A stretch of 64,000 nt of DNA from Thuidium tamariscinum (taxonomy: Eukaryota > Streptophyta > Bryopsida > Hypnales > Thuidiaceae): positions 14,783,067 to 14,847,066 of the forward strand of contig OX344758.2 of NCBI GenBank assembly GCA_947034885.2, read 5' to 3'. Numbering within the stretch: position 1 is the stretch's first letter; each line of letters starts with the position of its first letter. The notes beneath the pieces are model-generated. The model worked only from the letters and a program-made list of their open reading frames with translations. It did no database searches and was not told the DNA's origin. The translations under genes were made by a program, and so were the position numbers. Shown here piece by piece: positions 22,373-35,200 of this stretch.

Positions 22373-23329
22373 CAGCTCTACCGATGGGTCTTTAGACACA
22401 GATATTTCTGAGGTGGTTAGTGCACAATTATCCGACCAAAGAGTATGGCAGTCATACAATGAGCGTTACGATGAAAACAACGGATAGGAAAAATATATTG
22501 AGCGAACCTCATATTATGCCCATATCTCCTGGAGTCCGTCTGCAGCAACAGCATGCTAGCTATGACGTGCATTCTTTATTCCTTCTTTTACCTCGCTGCT
22601 GGCAAGTCACGATTGCTTAGTACTCACTTGGTAATAGGAAATTTCACAGTACATTTCTTACAACCTTTTTTTATTGGACTCGTATGGAATGAATGCTTGA
22701 TAGACGCACTATCACGGCTGACTTTGGAAATCAGATCTATATCTGTTTTTGTATGTGTAGGTGTGCATTCTGCTGTGGTATGCGTTGTCCAGTGAGAAAT
22801 GTCGGGAGAGCCACCAAAACTGTTCGTCAAATTGATTAGAATGGAAAACTCATGTCTTTGTGATCTGCCTGTGTGCATTTATGAATGTCTAACGACTGAT
22901 CTTCTGTGTGTGTTTGTGGATACGTTCCCATGCACGATGCGTGTATCTATGACCTGCAGCTGTTCTTGGCTGGCGGCAAGGGGATTATATCAAGTTGGAA
23001 TGGATTGTATTTGGTCAAGTAAAGTTGGTTTCAACTCTAAGTTACGTCCTGCAGCACACCAATTGTATCTGTCGGTGTGATTCGCTGCATTAATCCGCAT
23101 GTATATTATTAACTCGTTGCTGGTTCAGAATTGACACGGGTCTGCTGGCAACGTAGAATTTGTATAACTCCTTTTTAACAGTGAAAACTGATATTTTTTT
23201 CTGTTGAGGTTGCAATACAATTATTAATCGGGAGTAGTTCTGCACGTAGTCAATTTCGGTAGCGATTTCTTTTTGGCAGATAGTGGCAGGTGGACTAGTG
23301 AATGGGATGGGCCAGGGCGTCTTTGAAAC
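22373..23329. other. 3' flank of the F-box gene
   Basis: This is GC-moderate, transcript-like sequence directly after the stop codon. Frames of 66-93 codons occur on both strands without motifs. It is probably 3' UTR and downstream flank. No separate gene is supported. Confidence 0.4.
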
Positions 23330-23569
23330 GGTCGGGGTGAACTGGCCCCCTGGCTCGGCCACTCCAAGTAATTTCAGGGGTGCAAGTGAACAAAAAAGCC
23401 CCCGATTTTGTGCTTATCTAATTTACTTTGGACACTCTTTCTAGCTAATCGGGGGCCTCTGATTGCAAATATGAATTCCGAATTTGCATAAAAAATTATT
23501 TGCAAATACTAAAAAATTCCAGCGTTTTCCCAAGTGGCCGAGCCGGGGGGGGGGCAGTTCACCCCGGCC
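23330..23569. mobile_element. GC-capped TIR element (best copy of the family)
   Basis: The left end GGTCGGGGTGAACTGGCCCC, then GGCTCGGCCACT, is mirrored on the right by GTGGCCGAGCC, then GGGGGGGGCAGTTCACCCC. This gives inverted ends of about 35 bp around an AT-rich core with TTGCAAATATGAATTC. GAAAC lies just outside each end, a possible target duplication. Degenerate copies occur near 1235, 9290 (inverted), 14045, 14806 and 32820. Superfamily is unassigned. Confidence 0.7.
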
Positions 23570-24049
23570 TTAGAAACTATCAGTTGCAGTTCCAGTGCAG
23601 TCACAAATGTGGCTAAAACATTCGTGAAACATCTGGCTAACCATTGCTGAAGTTGATGCTGTTTATAACAGACCATCAACATCTAACGGATTTCTTTGAG
23701 CCGAAATAGATTTTGCAATTTGTGGGACATCTTGAGTCAAATGAAAAATTTGTTGCTTAGATTGTAGGATTTTGGACAAAACACGGAAGTGTTAAAAGAT
23801 GTAAGGTACGGACATCCAGTATCTTCCCTATATCTATTTATGTACAATATGTTTCCTCTAAAGTGGTTTACAACTTCAATTAAGCTAGCAGTACAGTGGA
23901 AGTACCCAAAACCATCCACATTAGGAATTGAGCATAAGGTACAACCACCTATATTGGATCACTTAAGCAATTGTAGAACAGATCATGAGGAGTTTGAGGG
24001 TATGCAAATTTTTTCCATATAGAAAGATAGGAAATAAGATGATTGTAAA

Positions 24050-24620
24050 TTTTTTGCAATTTTATTCTCCAAATTAAAATTACTATGATTTTTGGTAGCC
24101 AAAAAGTGTATTGAATCTATAGCCAGTGTCTAAAGTCTTCTAATTTGAATCATAGCTAAGACTACTTTCCTATTTGGTACTTCCCACACATTATAGGACA
24201 CTTTGAGACATGTATCATGACCTCATTAGTCCCAACCTTGAAAATGGGAAAGAAGTACATTCCAAACTTTGATTGCAAATCTTTTTTAACTTTGGTTGGA
24301 AATAGCAACATCCTGTAGGTTAGGTATGGGTCTTTGATTAGAAATAGGTGCTTCTACCTTAGTTGGAGGTAATTTTTTCTAAAAATAATATTTTTCTAAT
24401 ATTAGCAAGTAAAAATCATAAATTAAAAAGAAATTTAGATGTTGTATGTAGTTTCTATAATTTTTCAAAGTGTTGGCTCCCTAGACCACTGAAACTATTT
24501 AATAGATGCCCCCAAATGTGAATATTGCTAAAATCAGTAGTGAGCCAATCAAATTTTGGTATGTGTCCTTTAATTGTGTTAGCAAATTACAGTCAAACAT
24601 TTGGTGAATACATTCACTAC
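24050..24620. repeat. Dispersed repeat, parts A and B in tandem
   Basis: Part A (24050-24370) matches 2630-3030 and 42590-42910. Part B (24370-24620) matches 36710-37055 and 42100-42440, with shared blocks TTTTTCTAAAAAT, TTGGCTCCCTAGACCA and AAACATTTG. Here A and B are contiguous, so they are probably parts of one larger element that is fragmented elsewhere. Confidence 0.6.
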
Positions 24621-24819
24621 AATCTAGGGACAATTTTGGATGAATTTAGGGTCCACCGCAAAGGTATTGGTGCGATATTAGGTGTTTATCCCTTATTAAG
24701 CATTGTAGGTTGTAGGATATGGGAAATTTGTTGAGAAATTGAGGTCAATGTGTGCGTAAAACATGTGGTGCAATGCAAAAAAGAGAATTTTCCTTTGAAA
24801 ATGATAATGTCATTTAATA

Positions 24820-25050
24820 TTAACTTTGAAACGTCTCAATCCTTTTTTGAATTTTTGTGCATTTTCGCTTATAGCTTTTCATAGGTATATCATTTACCAT
24901 AATTTAATGAATTTGGTCATTAAGGAAGGTTGTCTTTTCCAGATTCAAGTGTTACAATTGGTAAATGAGAAGTTAATTGGATGAAACAATGCCTTGAAGC
25001 CCCCTATTCATCATTTAGAATATGGACATCAAAGCGCTTTAGGGTTAATG
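24820..25050. repeat. Dispersed repeat (pair of 13010-13240)
   Basis: It is colinear with 13010-13240 over about 230 bp. Shared phrases are ATCATTTACCATAATTTAAT, TTTGGTCATTAAGGAAGG, AGATTCAAGTGTTACA and TAGAATATGGAC. Neither copy carries a conserved reading frame. Confidence 0.65.
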
Positions 25051-25294
25051 TAGACAGTTCATAGGGAACCTTTCCAATCTTTTACATTCACCAATTATAG
25101 TTAGCTTTCCGAAGCTAAGAAGAAAGAGATGAATAGATGAGAAGATATGAGTACATAATCTTTTTCAATGAACAACGCATTCAATTGTTTATAATAGGTT
25201 AGCCTATAAAACCATGAGAAAGGTTTGTTTGAAATAGGTCCCACTATAGAGAATTAGTTTTGTGTTTCCAATTGTGAAGAGGCCAATTCCTCTA

Positions 25295-25561
25295 AGGTAC
25301 ACCCAAAAGCGCCAATTTTTCATACTATGCCTAGTTTCTGTTATTATGTTGTTCAGATTTTTGCAGTCTTGTTGGTGAGTGAAAGCATGTTCCAACACAC
25401 CAAAGAACAGTGGATTTGGATACTGTATGCAAAAGTTATTAACAATCAAAGTGTGTTTCTGAAAGCGCCATCTACAATCTGGGTACATGACTGATTTTGA
25501 AAATGTATGCAAGTTGTACAGGGCGCTTTAAGGTCAGGTGCCATTTTGGGTGTACCTACCT
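25295..25561. mobile_element. AGGTAGGTACACCC-family MITE (copy 2)
   Basis: It lies in the opposite orientation to the other two copies. The left end is AGGTACACCCAAAAGCGCC and the right end GGGTGTACCTACCT, flanked by TA on both sides. It carries the internal phrases AGCATGTTCCAACAC and GCCATCTACAATCTGGGTAC. Confidence 0.8.
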
Positions 25562-25870
25562 TAAATGAAATGTATTTGCCCCCATCCTATCAATCCTCCC
25601 ATTCTAACATTGAAAGCCATTAAACTTTTGAAAAAAACCACTCTGAAATATGAATATCAGTGAGACATCGATGATGTGTAGGTACTAAAATAGGTCAGAC
25701 TTGAAGCTGTGAGCGCTTTTTTGCGAAGCCAAGCCAAGCCACAACCGCGTCCCACTATGGACAGTACAATATCCCATAAACATTGGCAGTTGTTATCAAG
25801 AAAAGTATATAAGCTAGCGCGGTGAAGGCAACGACTCTTCAAAAAATGTAGTCAGTTAATCTCGGGAGCT

Positions 25871-25942
25871 TCCGTTGCCGGGACTCGAACCCGGGTCGCT
25901 CGGGTGAGAGCCGAGTATCCTAACCATCTAGACTACAACGGA
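25871..25942 (-). tRNA. tRNA-Glu (anticodon CTC)
   Basis: 72 nt, reading TCCGTTGTAGTCTAGATGG at its 5' end (minus strand). The acceptor stem TCCGTTG pairs with CAACGGA. The anticodon stem CTCGG/CCGAG encloses the loop CTCTCAC, giving anticodon CTC for GAG codons. The T arm CCGGGTTCGAGTCCCGG contains a perfect B box (GGTTCGAGTCC), and the A box lies in the D arm. There is no intron and no encoded CCA, as expected for a nuclear tRNA. The sequence is that of plant nuclear tRNA-Glu. Confidence 0.97.
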
Positions 25943-27254
25943 CACGTCTGCGCGTGAAGATGTCTCACCTGCAAATTTTGGTGCATTTAAATTGGACATA
26001 AAGTCCCATTTTTATAATTACTGCAGATATTTCTTCAATTTTCTACGTATTTCGATGTGCTAGTGGCCTTTTTCTTTCAATTCTTCTTTTGGTTATCACA
26101 CGAGCAAACAGTGAAACATTTGAGACCCTGAATAATAATTTCTAGAACACTGTTGCATTTGCGAAGTCCATGGGCACAACTGAACGCCTGTTTATGTGGT
26201 CTCAAGGAGCATGAAGTAAATGGGAAGGGCCAGAATCCCACTAAGGAAAACATGCCTCTTCCCAAACAAATAGTTGCTATCTACTGTATGTTCCTTGGAG
26301 AAGCTATTTGTGAACCCATGTATTTTCGAGAGAATGATTGAAAAGTTTGAGAAAAAGTCATCTACAATTAGAATCAAGACATTCCAACAAAAAATTATGA
26401 ATTTTCTATGAATTTTCAAAGTTTGTTGGGCTGAAATTGGTAAAGAGTGAGGCAGCCCCAAGCCCTCAACCTTGCTAAACCACACAGTGATGTGTACATT
26501 CTCCAAGTGTACTATATTGTGATGATAGTAAAGGGTTGCTAAGATTGTGGTACTAGGAAAATCTTGTAGGCTACTTGGTGGCAAAATAGGGTTACCATAC
26601 TTCTCTTTACAATCACCAAGTACAATTGTTATCATTCCAAACTTCCTTGATAGAAGAAGGTTTGTGAATAGGGAGGTCAATTGTACTCCGTATCTTTCAA
26701 GTGTTACATTGGAGGAGGAAGAGGACAAGAAGAATTTGTACTTTGACTAAGGAATGAATGTGGATTCTATAAGAGATAGTTCTACTTACTAGGCCACATG
26801 CCAACATAATTTTCATAAATTGTATTGTTCAATAGTGAAGTATTGCAATGCTTCACTTAATTTAGATTTTGTTGCAACTTTTTTTTCCTACGATAGGTGT
26901 ACCTATAAGTGCTCAATGAAGTTGTACAAGTTACTATAACAAACTCAAGAGGGCCCAAATGATCAAATTCATGGATGAAAAGCTCCATTCATTATTCTCT
27001 AGAGTTTAAAGTCTAGAGTTTCTTTAAAGTCATTGATTTCAAAGCAATTTAGGTCATCAACAGCCTTCACAAGGATTGCTACGTATCACTCTTGGAGTGT
27101 AATAAATTTGTACAAGACATGTACTAGGTTAGTGAGTTTCATATTGCTCTATTACCATATTGACTGTGGAAGAGACAATGAGAAAGGTCAAGATGTGTTG
27201 CATTGGTCAGTGGTTGACAATGACAAAGACCTCAATATCTGTATTGACCTGCTA
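25943..27254. other. Intergenic, no gene called
   Basis: It contains a 178-codon minus-strand frame (26192-26728) without a recognised domain and with smaller frames opposite it. Nothing else supports coding. Composition is AT-rich. Confidence 0.35.
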
Positions 27255-27348
27255 CTCCCTCTGTTTCTGAATACTGATTCTGAAAAACACCCATGTTTAC
27301 TTTATAAAACACAGAGGAAATACCTTTATTGTTCGGAAACAGGTGGAG
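27255..27348. mobile_element. Possible small Stowaway-like MITE
   Basis: The left end TACTCCCTCTGTTTCTGAAT resembles the Stowaway terminus (CTCCCTC..GTTTC..AATA). The right end TTGTTCGGAAACAGGTGGAG is its imperfect complement. TA precedes the left end, but no TA follows the right end, so the call is tentative. Confidence 0.4.
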
Positions 27349-27608
27349 AACAATATAATCGCACGTTGCCATACTGTTGCAACACATCTTGACCTTTCTC
27401 AGTTTCTTTCCATCCTAATTGTTCAGTACATCATCCATATTATGAGCCTAGACTTCACTTGAACCATAGATATTACATTTACAATGAATCTCATTGAAAC
27501 ATATTTCCCAATTGCCTGTTTGGATGACACTTGCACTACATGGTAAGTTAATCTTTTCAACTGTAATACAGCTATTCACAGAAACGTGAAGCATAATACT
27601 GCAGGTCA

Positions 27609-30600
27609 TCAGCATCGAGTGGCTACAACAAACCGCAGTATCCCAGCAAAATCTGGTATGATTCTTATATCCCGGAAACAAGGAACAGGTGTGTTGGTTT
27701 GAAACCCCCCCACTGTTCTTAAACTGTGCAGCAGATCAGAGACAGCCTCCGCTTGCTTTCCTCCATTGGTCTACAGACAAGAAGAAACATCAGAGGCCAG
27801 ACAAGTTAAAAAGCTCTCAAAAGAAATGGATGCTGTAGTAACCATGGTGCTGAAGTACCAGCGAGCACTGGTAAACATGATGCAAAACAAACTGTTTAGT
27901 TTAAATTGAATGCAATAAGATTTAGATAATAAAAAACTGACGTCAAGGCCCATCACCGAAAATGTAAGATAATCTCACATTTGAATGCAACAATGAGGAT
28001 AATATTTGATTTTGAGGATATACCTCGCCTCAACATAAGAACTTGTGTCCGTTTTAAACTCCTTGCAACTTTTGCATTTGGTATTCAAGTACTGCATTTC
28101 TTTGGTGCATTGCATACTTTTTGATTTGCTGACAAAAACAATAAAAGAAAACTCGACATGTCTAACTATTGCCAGCGCTTAAAGTGTTGCAATTCGGTGT
28201 AATTCCCTCAAAATTAAGTAGAAGCATACCTCCAATGCAAGACAGCCACCGGATCTGAGAGCTCGAGAAGACCCTTGGCATATGATGCGCAAGTCCTTCA
28301 TGCCATCCTCTCCTCCATCTAGCGCAGACTGCGGCTCGTGCTTTCCTACTTCAGCTTGAAGCCCGGGTATGTTTTCAGAAGGTATATAAGGAGGGTTGCT
28401 CAACACGCCTGCCAGAGAGCCATTGTAATTCTCAAGAGGCGTAAACCACGAGCCACAGACAACTTTCACTCGGTCCTGTTGGAAAGAAATTCACGAACAC
28501 AAAAGCCACCAGCATCAAAAACGAATCCCAATACATAGTAAATAGAACATCATATGAACCCAAGAATAAGAAAATAATATACGAAAAAAGGCTTCAGTAA
28601 AATTGGACTGGTGTAGAGAACAATATAAAGAAAATCTTCCCCACGGGAAGATCTCCCCATGATCACACTATCACACAAAGGCACCCTGTGTATCAAGAAG
28701 AGGCTTACATATGAGCAGAGAGACTTCTCCATAAATCAAGCAGAAGATTCTCATTATAATTTTCTGAGGAAATATAGAAAATTCTGAGGATATTTAGGGA
28801 ATGTGCAATAACAGAGAGTGTCATGAGTGTCAAAGCACGCGCTTACCGAAAGCCCATACTGGCTCACATTACGGCGAGCGACGGCAACAGCAGTTTCACT
28901 GGCATCAATGGCAATGACTGACCCAGTGGAAGGAAGAAGACGAGCCAAAGCAATAGCCAAAGCACCGCTCCCAGTTCCCAGATCCGTCCATACTCCATCG
29001 CCAAGAGAGTTTTCTGCAGCAATTGCAGCTTCAGCAAGGTCAACCATTTGCTCAGTTTCTGGCCTTGGAATCAGAACCCCCTCTTGAACACATAAAACTA
29101 AGTCTCTCCAGTGTGTACAACCCACGACGTATTGGAATGGCCTTCTGTCTTTAACTCTTTGAGTCCACTGGTCCTCCAGCTCTTCGATGCTGGAACGCAA
29201 TAGAAGATGGGCATTTGTGGTCTTGTTTTCAAATGCATCATGTAAGAAAGGGAAAGTAGCTGCCGAGAATGGGGAGCCCTCCACTGTCACGTCTTGATCC
29301 TCGGGTGCCATGTTCGCTAGACTGTCTCGTAAGGAGTCACAGCAGCCGGCACCATCTGCGGCCAGTTCCGCCACTGGGTCCGTGTACCTTTCCTTTAGGA
29401 GAGTCCCAAAAACTCCAACCTCAAGACTCAAATCCGCAGATTCGGTTGGACCACTGTCTCTACCTGAATTTCAATCAACAGAACCGTCTTAGAAATTGTA
29501 ATACCAAAGCAAGTCACACTGAACACAACTTGCACTACGTCAAGTCAAACTGGAGGTCATGAGAAGACATCCTAAGGTAGATGAACTCCATTTTAACACG
29601 CACCTCTGCTAACAAGATCCAATTAAAGTTTGGATAGTCTAATAAGAGTAAGTACACTCAACACTTAAAGTGAGGTGGTTAGCTTATAGACTCATTCCGT
29701 GAACCTAATTCAGTTAAACAAATTAGCCTATATCAACACAAGACCTTTAGTGTTACTTTTGGCTCCTCACAGAGGTCATACAGTCAATCCTCTTTACATG
29801 TGACCTATTTAAGTGTACAAATCTCATATAGGTTAGAAGACTTGGTCCCCTACTAAATCCAAAGCTATATTTTAAAAATAAAATGTTATAAAAGTTGAAA
29901 TTAGAGAAATCTGGCGTGGAAGATGAGAAATTACTGGGGGCTTTTCAGCCTACCAAATTGTCAACCAGGTGACAATTTTTCAAATGCTTTAGAGCCAAAT
30001 TGTGATCTTTGGTGGAAATCAAATCTTAATCATTTTAACTGTACAAAAACCACATATCATAGGTAGCATTTGCAAATGGATGTTGTCATACCATACTACT
30101 ATACAATATGTCGCGTTGTTAGTATTATACCACCATATGTACTCTCAAGTGTCATAAAACAACTCTCTAGCCCTTGCTATTTGCTTGATGTTAAAACTTC
30201 ATATATGTTACAGCCCTTCACCCCTAACTTGTAACATCTAAAGCCCTTGTCCTGCGAGTTGCTTTGGAAATCAAATCTTAGGCCTCGCTAGAGTATAACC
30301 ACATATAAACTGATAACATTTGCAAGTGAACAAAGTGATACCTTAGTACGATACAAGAAGATGTGTTGTGAGTAATAATACGATACGTTCCTTAAGTGTT
30401 CTAAAATGATTCTAAAGTTCACGCTATTTGATAGGTATAAATCCTTCAACTTTCACCCCGAGCTTGTAAAAATGTAGAAAGAGTGGAGTCAGTGGACCAT
30501 ATCACTCACCTAGACTTGGCACTGTTTCCACAGGCAAACAAGACTTCACATCCCTCCAGCTGCATGCTTGCCAGCATCTGGCGCTGGAGTCATCCGCTTT

Positions 30601-32279
30601 TCGACCACGCCGACAACAGGCAGCCACAACATCGTCGAGAAGCCACTCCAACTCCCTCAGAAGATCACTTGCATCCGGTCCTCCATCTGCCTCGAAAAAT
30701 TCTCTTCCTACACTGGCGGCCAAAAGCTCGGCCCTCCTCCTCCACTGAAGCAGGTCTTCCAAGCACGTCACATGCGTTGCAGGACGCTCACACAGCGGAG
30801 TTACTACTGCAACGCTCTCTACTGATTTTGCTTCACAAGCCAACACAGTCTGCATTGTCACATTTTTAACACTCCACGCCGCAAAGACCAAGGATTCATG
30901 ATTTTAAAATGACCAATTCCATTTATCACAACGTGAAAAGAAAAAATCAGATGGCATCGAATTTACTCTCAACAAAATCAGTGAAGAACATTGCACGTGT
31001 TGGTCAATATACAAATAAAATTGAACAGAAGTCTCCATAAAACCACTTAAAACTGCTAAAAAGACATGAGAATTAATTTTGGGCTTCCTGGTCCTTTAGG
31101 GCGAATCCATAATTAAGCCTTCTATAACCTATTGGAGAGCTCTAAGTGCGCAAGTGATCAACCCCTAGATGTCCAGAAGGTCCTCTCAAGTCACGAAATT
31201 CAATTTCAGTGCCACATGATGGCAATTTCAGTCGTTCCGTAAAACTGAAACTCCTTTGAAAATATATTCAATTTACTGGAATGGATCCTGCAATGCATAC
31301 ATCCAGGCCAAACAGTCTGCCTTCGTCACATTCTGACCGCTTTTGTTCATAAATGGGCATTCCACAACCTACTGGATAGCTCCAACTATGCAAGCAATTA
31401 ACAACAAAATTCAATTTCAGCACCACACAATGGGAATTTCAATCAAATCATAGAATTAGACATCCCTTCAGAATTTAATTTTCATTCGGAGATTCCCTGG
31501 ACCGACTAGTTGTCCAATCCCCAAAATGGATGAATTGATAAGATCTGAGTATTTGAAGATTTGCAACATTCAGAAAGTCGACTATCTATAAATCCATGAG
31601 ATTTTCTTCAATCATAATGAATTTTCATTGTCAGTGCGTCCAATGCGTCTTCAAAATATTTAAGCTTAGATTCATCGTGCCATCAAATAATTTTAACCTA
31701 ATGAAATTCAATGTTTCATATTATAACTTGAAGCAATGACAAAACTTTAAAATCAAGTCAATTGAAAGAACCTCTACAATTTTGACTTCATTTTCGTATA
31801 ATCTATAAATTAGAATGGTATGTTTCGTAAAAAATGTAAGAAAAAGAGCTGAAAGTAACCCTCAAAATGCATGACGTTCAAGATAAACCATGGTGTCACA
31901 AATGAAGGAGAAGGGTGAAAGTATAAGGGCAAATGCATTCCAGCAGATCACAAAGAAAGGAGCTCCTACCAGACGCTTCTTCTTCTGCTACAGCTGTAGA
32001 ATAAAACGCGGACCCTCCAAGGTCGCCACCCCTCGCAGCAGAGCACTCAATTCTTCTCTGAAACTTCGGAAGGACAGGTTGCCTAACATTGACAAGCTCT
32101 TCAACAAAACCGGAACAACAACCGATTGGCGAGCAATCCAACGAAGAGAACAAGCTGTGGATCTTTTTTGAGCAGTTTTGTCGACGAATTGAGTTCCTGA
32201 ACAGTGGTCGAGTGCGACAATGGGAAAGGGACAGAGTTCCAGTAATGGATTGTGAGATTCGGACAAAGGCGGTAGCCAT
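27609..32279 (-). CDS. HemK/PrmC-type release factor glutamine methyltransferase (organellar)
   Basis: Minus-strand exons: 32279-31970, 30806-30510, 29463-28847, 28475-28230 and 27770-27609, all in phase, 543 residues. The family uses S-adenosylmethionine to N5-methylate the Gln of the GGQ motif in peptide release factors. The Arg-, Ser- and Cys-rich N terminus (MATAFVRISQSITG..) looks like a transit peptide, so action in chloroplast or mitochondrion is likely. Landmarks are the N-terminal helical domain (CLEDLLQWRRRAELLA), IPRPETE at about 334, the cofactor loop DLGTGSGALAIAL at about 363, and the catalytic SNPPYIP at about 434. A short last exon ends IPDFAGILRFVVATR. The last exon is only 54 codons and opens after a TAG acceptor at 27771-27772. 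The acceptor of exon 2 (TTGCAG before 30806) is the least certain; alternatives lie within 40 bases. The protein is longer than bacterial HemK, mostly at its N terminus. Confidence 0.92.
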
Positions 32280-35200
32280 CGTTGCAATATTTTTCCAAGT
32301 AAGGAAATTTCACACGAGGTTTGTTGCAGCGAGGACTTTGTTGGACACCATAGTTTGAGGAAATCTATCCATGAGCTAGAAAAACAACGTCTGCACACAA
32401 TTGTTTCGTGCGAAACAAAAATCACAAACCTCGATCCCGTGCTAAGCTAAACTCGAAATCCTCAACAAATTGCAAGTTCTCATCAGATATGAGACCTAAT
32501 TGGCGCTAGTGCAGTTTATAATGTCTTCGTGAACGACTGTGGAGATCGAAAACTTAGCTAGGGATCAATTGGGGGAACATATTGCGCCAAGAAGTGCAGG
32601 ACAACTTGCAGATTCTCAAGCGGAGAACGAAGTCCTGTCCGAATTGATTGCGATACAGAGAAGATATCTCTGGAAGAAATCATTAAACCCTAACCCTAAT
32701 TCACGGGGTATATGGGATAAGATTGGCCAATTCTATTTTTTACATTTCACACTAATTTACATAATTGTACATAAGGTGGGAATGGATATATGGACGAGAA
32801 TGGGTGTTTTGCCCTTAAGGGGTTCGCCTTATTGTCTTATTGCCCTGTCAAAAGGTAAATGTAAAAACTATCCCCTACTTTATGCCCTATAAATTTTGTA
32901 TTACTTCACCATCCAAAGCTAATTAAGGGCCTTTGATTGCAAATATGAATTCAATTTTCTTAAATTTTATCATATGTAGCAAATTAAAAAAATCTAGTGT
33001 TTTCTCTAGGTATAAAACCAAGATAACAACAAGGAGAATTCTCCAATTGATCAATTATGATAACTTGCTGTAATAGTGGATTCTTGGGTCACTCAAAATT
33101 TATTGTTGCTAAATGTAACAATGCAACAGTAGATAATAATGTTTTTATATGTAACTTACATGTAAAGATTCCAAATAACCATTCCAATATAATTCCAAGT
33201 GTTAAATTTTTTTCACTTGAACATCTATATAATTGAAAGATATCTTTGACGCATTTAAGTGAAAAGTGACTCCAACACAATTTTGGAAATGTCAAAAAAC
33301 TAAGAATTTTTGAAATATGAATAATCAATGTATCTAAAAGTGGCATTAAGTTTTAGATTTAGGTTTTAAATAGAATCTATAAGACATGCATTGAGGTAGT
33401 GGTTCCAATTAATATATGTACATTTATTACTTGGCAAATAGAACAATTTCAATTTCTTTAGTTACTATCATTATACATTCAAGAATTTTCTTCTTTGAGA
33501 CCCCACATCAAAGTCTACAAAACAATGCCAAAAATTTAGCAAATACATTTTCTTTTGTAGAAGTGAATCTAAGTTACTACATTTAAAAATGATCTAAGAA
33601 AACTTTTTAGTACCATGGACATGCAATGGAATATGCAATAATGAATTTCTTACACATAAATTTTTTTAGAAAGTCAAATTGTAAATAATTACATAACAAA
33701 TTAGCGAAAATGTAGATGGTTGAAATCTATAGATGTGACTCCAATATTCATTCAGTGCACACTAAGGAAAAATATCTATAATATCAAAGCATTTCTTTAA
33801 GACAGTAGTCAATCAATTGACAAAACTTTTTATCAAAAATAATCTTTTACAAAACCTCTCTACACTTTGATAAATGAACCCATTCATTGAATTCCAAAAA
33901 ATAATCACTAGCTAAAACCACCCTTCTGCAACTTTAAATTCCATTTAGAGTATAGTTCAACTTTTTGTAGTAGCCAATGTATAGTCACCTTATATAGAAG
34001 AAGATAAAAATGCTAAATAGCTTGATCTAAAATTTGTGAGAGCTAATAAGATGTCTAAATTTGTAATTCACTTGAAGGAAGAAAACCACCCTAAAGCAAA
34101 AGGGCATTCTTCCTGTATTATAGGTTCCTTCACCAAGCATCTCACATACTAAAATCATGGGTAGTGAAGAATATGATATGGTTGGTTCTTTGAGCTTATT
34201 CCTCAAAAAATAAAAATAAAAAATCTTACAATATCTTATATATGTCATTTGCTATGGAATGGCAAATGACAAACAATATAGGATCTATATTTGCACCTAT
34301 ACTTACATTTGCATACATACTCATATGTTGTATATTTATTGGTATACATATATATGCCATATTTATATTCATACATATATACAATGCATACACATAAATA
34401 CATTTTTTGTGATCGTATGTGGATCAAGTTGATGTGGGTCCTTACAATTTTTTTCCATAAAATTATTTTGAGGAAAGAAATCATTAATAGAAGGAATCTC
34501 CCTCACTGTTTTTTGTCAATGGTCAATGATCTAATTCCATCTCCTATACAAACAAATCATCCATCTATGAAAGTGGGATAAATGTGACTTAGCTAAGTTT
34601 CTATGGCTAGTGATTGTTGAATGGAAATAGGGTTGACTAGTGCTGCTTACATTGGTTTGAAAATTCCTACTTTAAAATTGCATAAGAAATTTATCTACTT
34701 TGAAAAAAAAATAGTCTTACTAGATTTGATTCACTTAATCTAAAACAATATCTCCACAATTCAATACATCTATCAACACTCACTCCAAAAATATGTTAAC
34801 CCTACAAAATAACTCTTTGACACTAAAAATGGATTGTAAAATTCCTACACTTTGTATATTCCTATATTGTGACTATTTATTCTTGATTTTTTTGTTTTTA
34901 TTTTCAATGATTAAATTATGTATCATCTTTAGGTCATATAATTTTTAGATTTTAATTGAAATTTTGAATAAATTTTTCCATGAATGTATAAAATGGTGAA
35001 GAATGTTACAGAGCAAGAAAATTTATTATGTCTTTCTATAATTATCAAATTGCCATAATTTATCCAATTTTAGTAATTTTTCAAATTTTCAAGTTAGAAT
35101 AGAAATTACACTCCATCATCTTCTTTTCAATAGTTGGGTTCAAATTTTAAAAATATCATTTTTATGGTTCATATTCTCATCAATAATAAGGACTTAGAAG

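Noticed and set aside
26192..26728. 178-codon open frame on the minus strand
   Set aside because: No domain, no splice continuity and no upstream composition change. The region is AT-rich and the translation is rich in Leu, Ser, Phe and Ile, as expected by chance. A transcript match or database hit would change this.
32685..32700. CCCTAACCCTAA telomere-like string
   Set aside because: Only about two units, inside ordinary sequence. No interstitial telomeric array.
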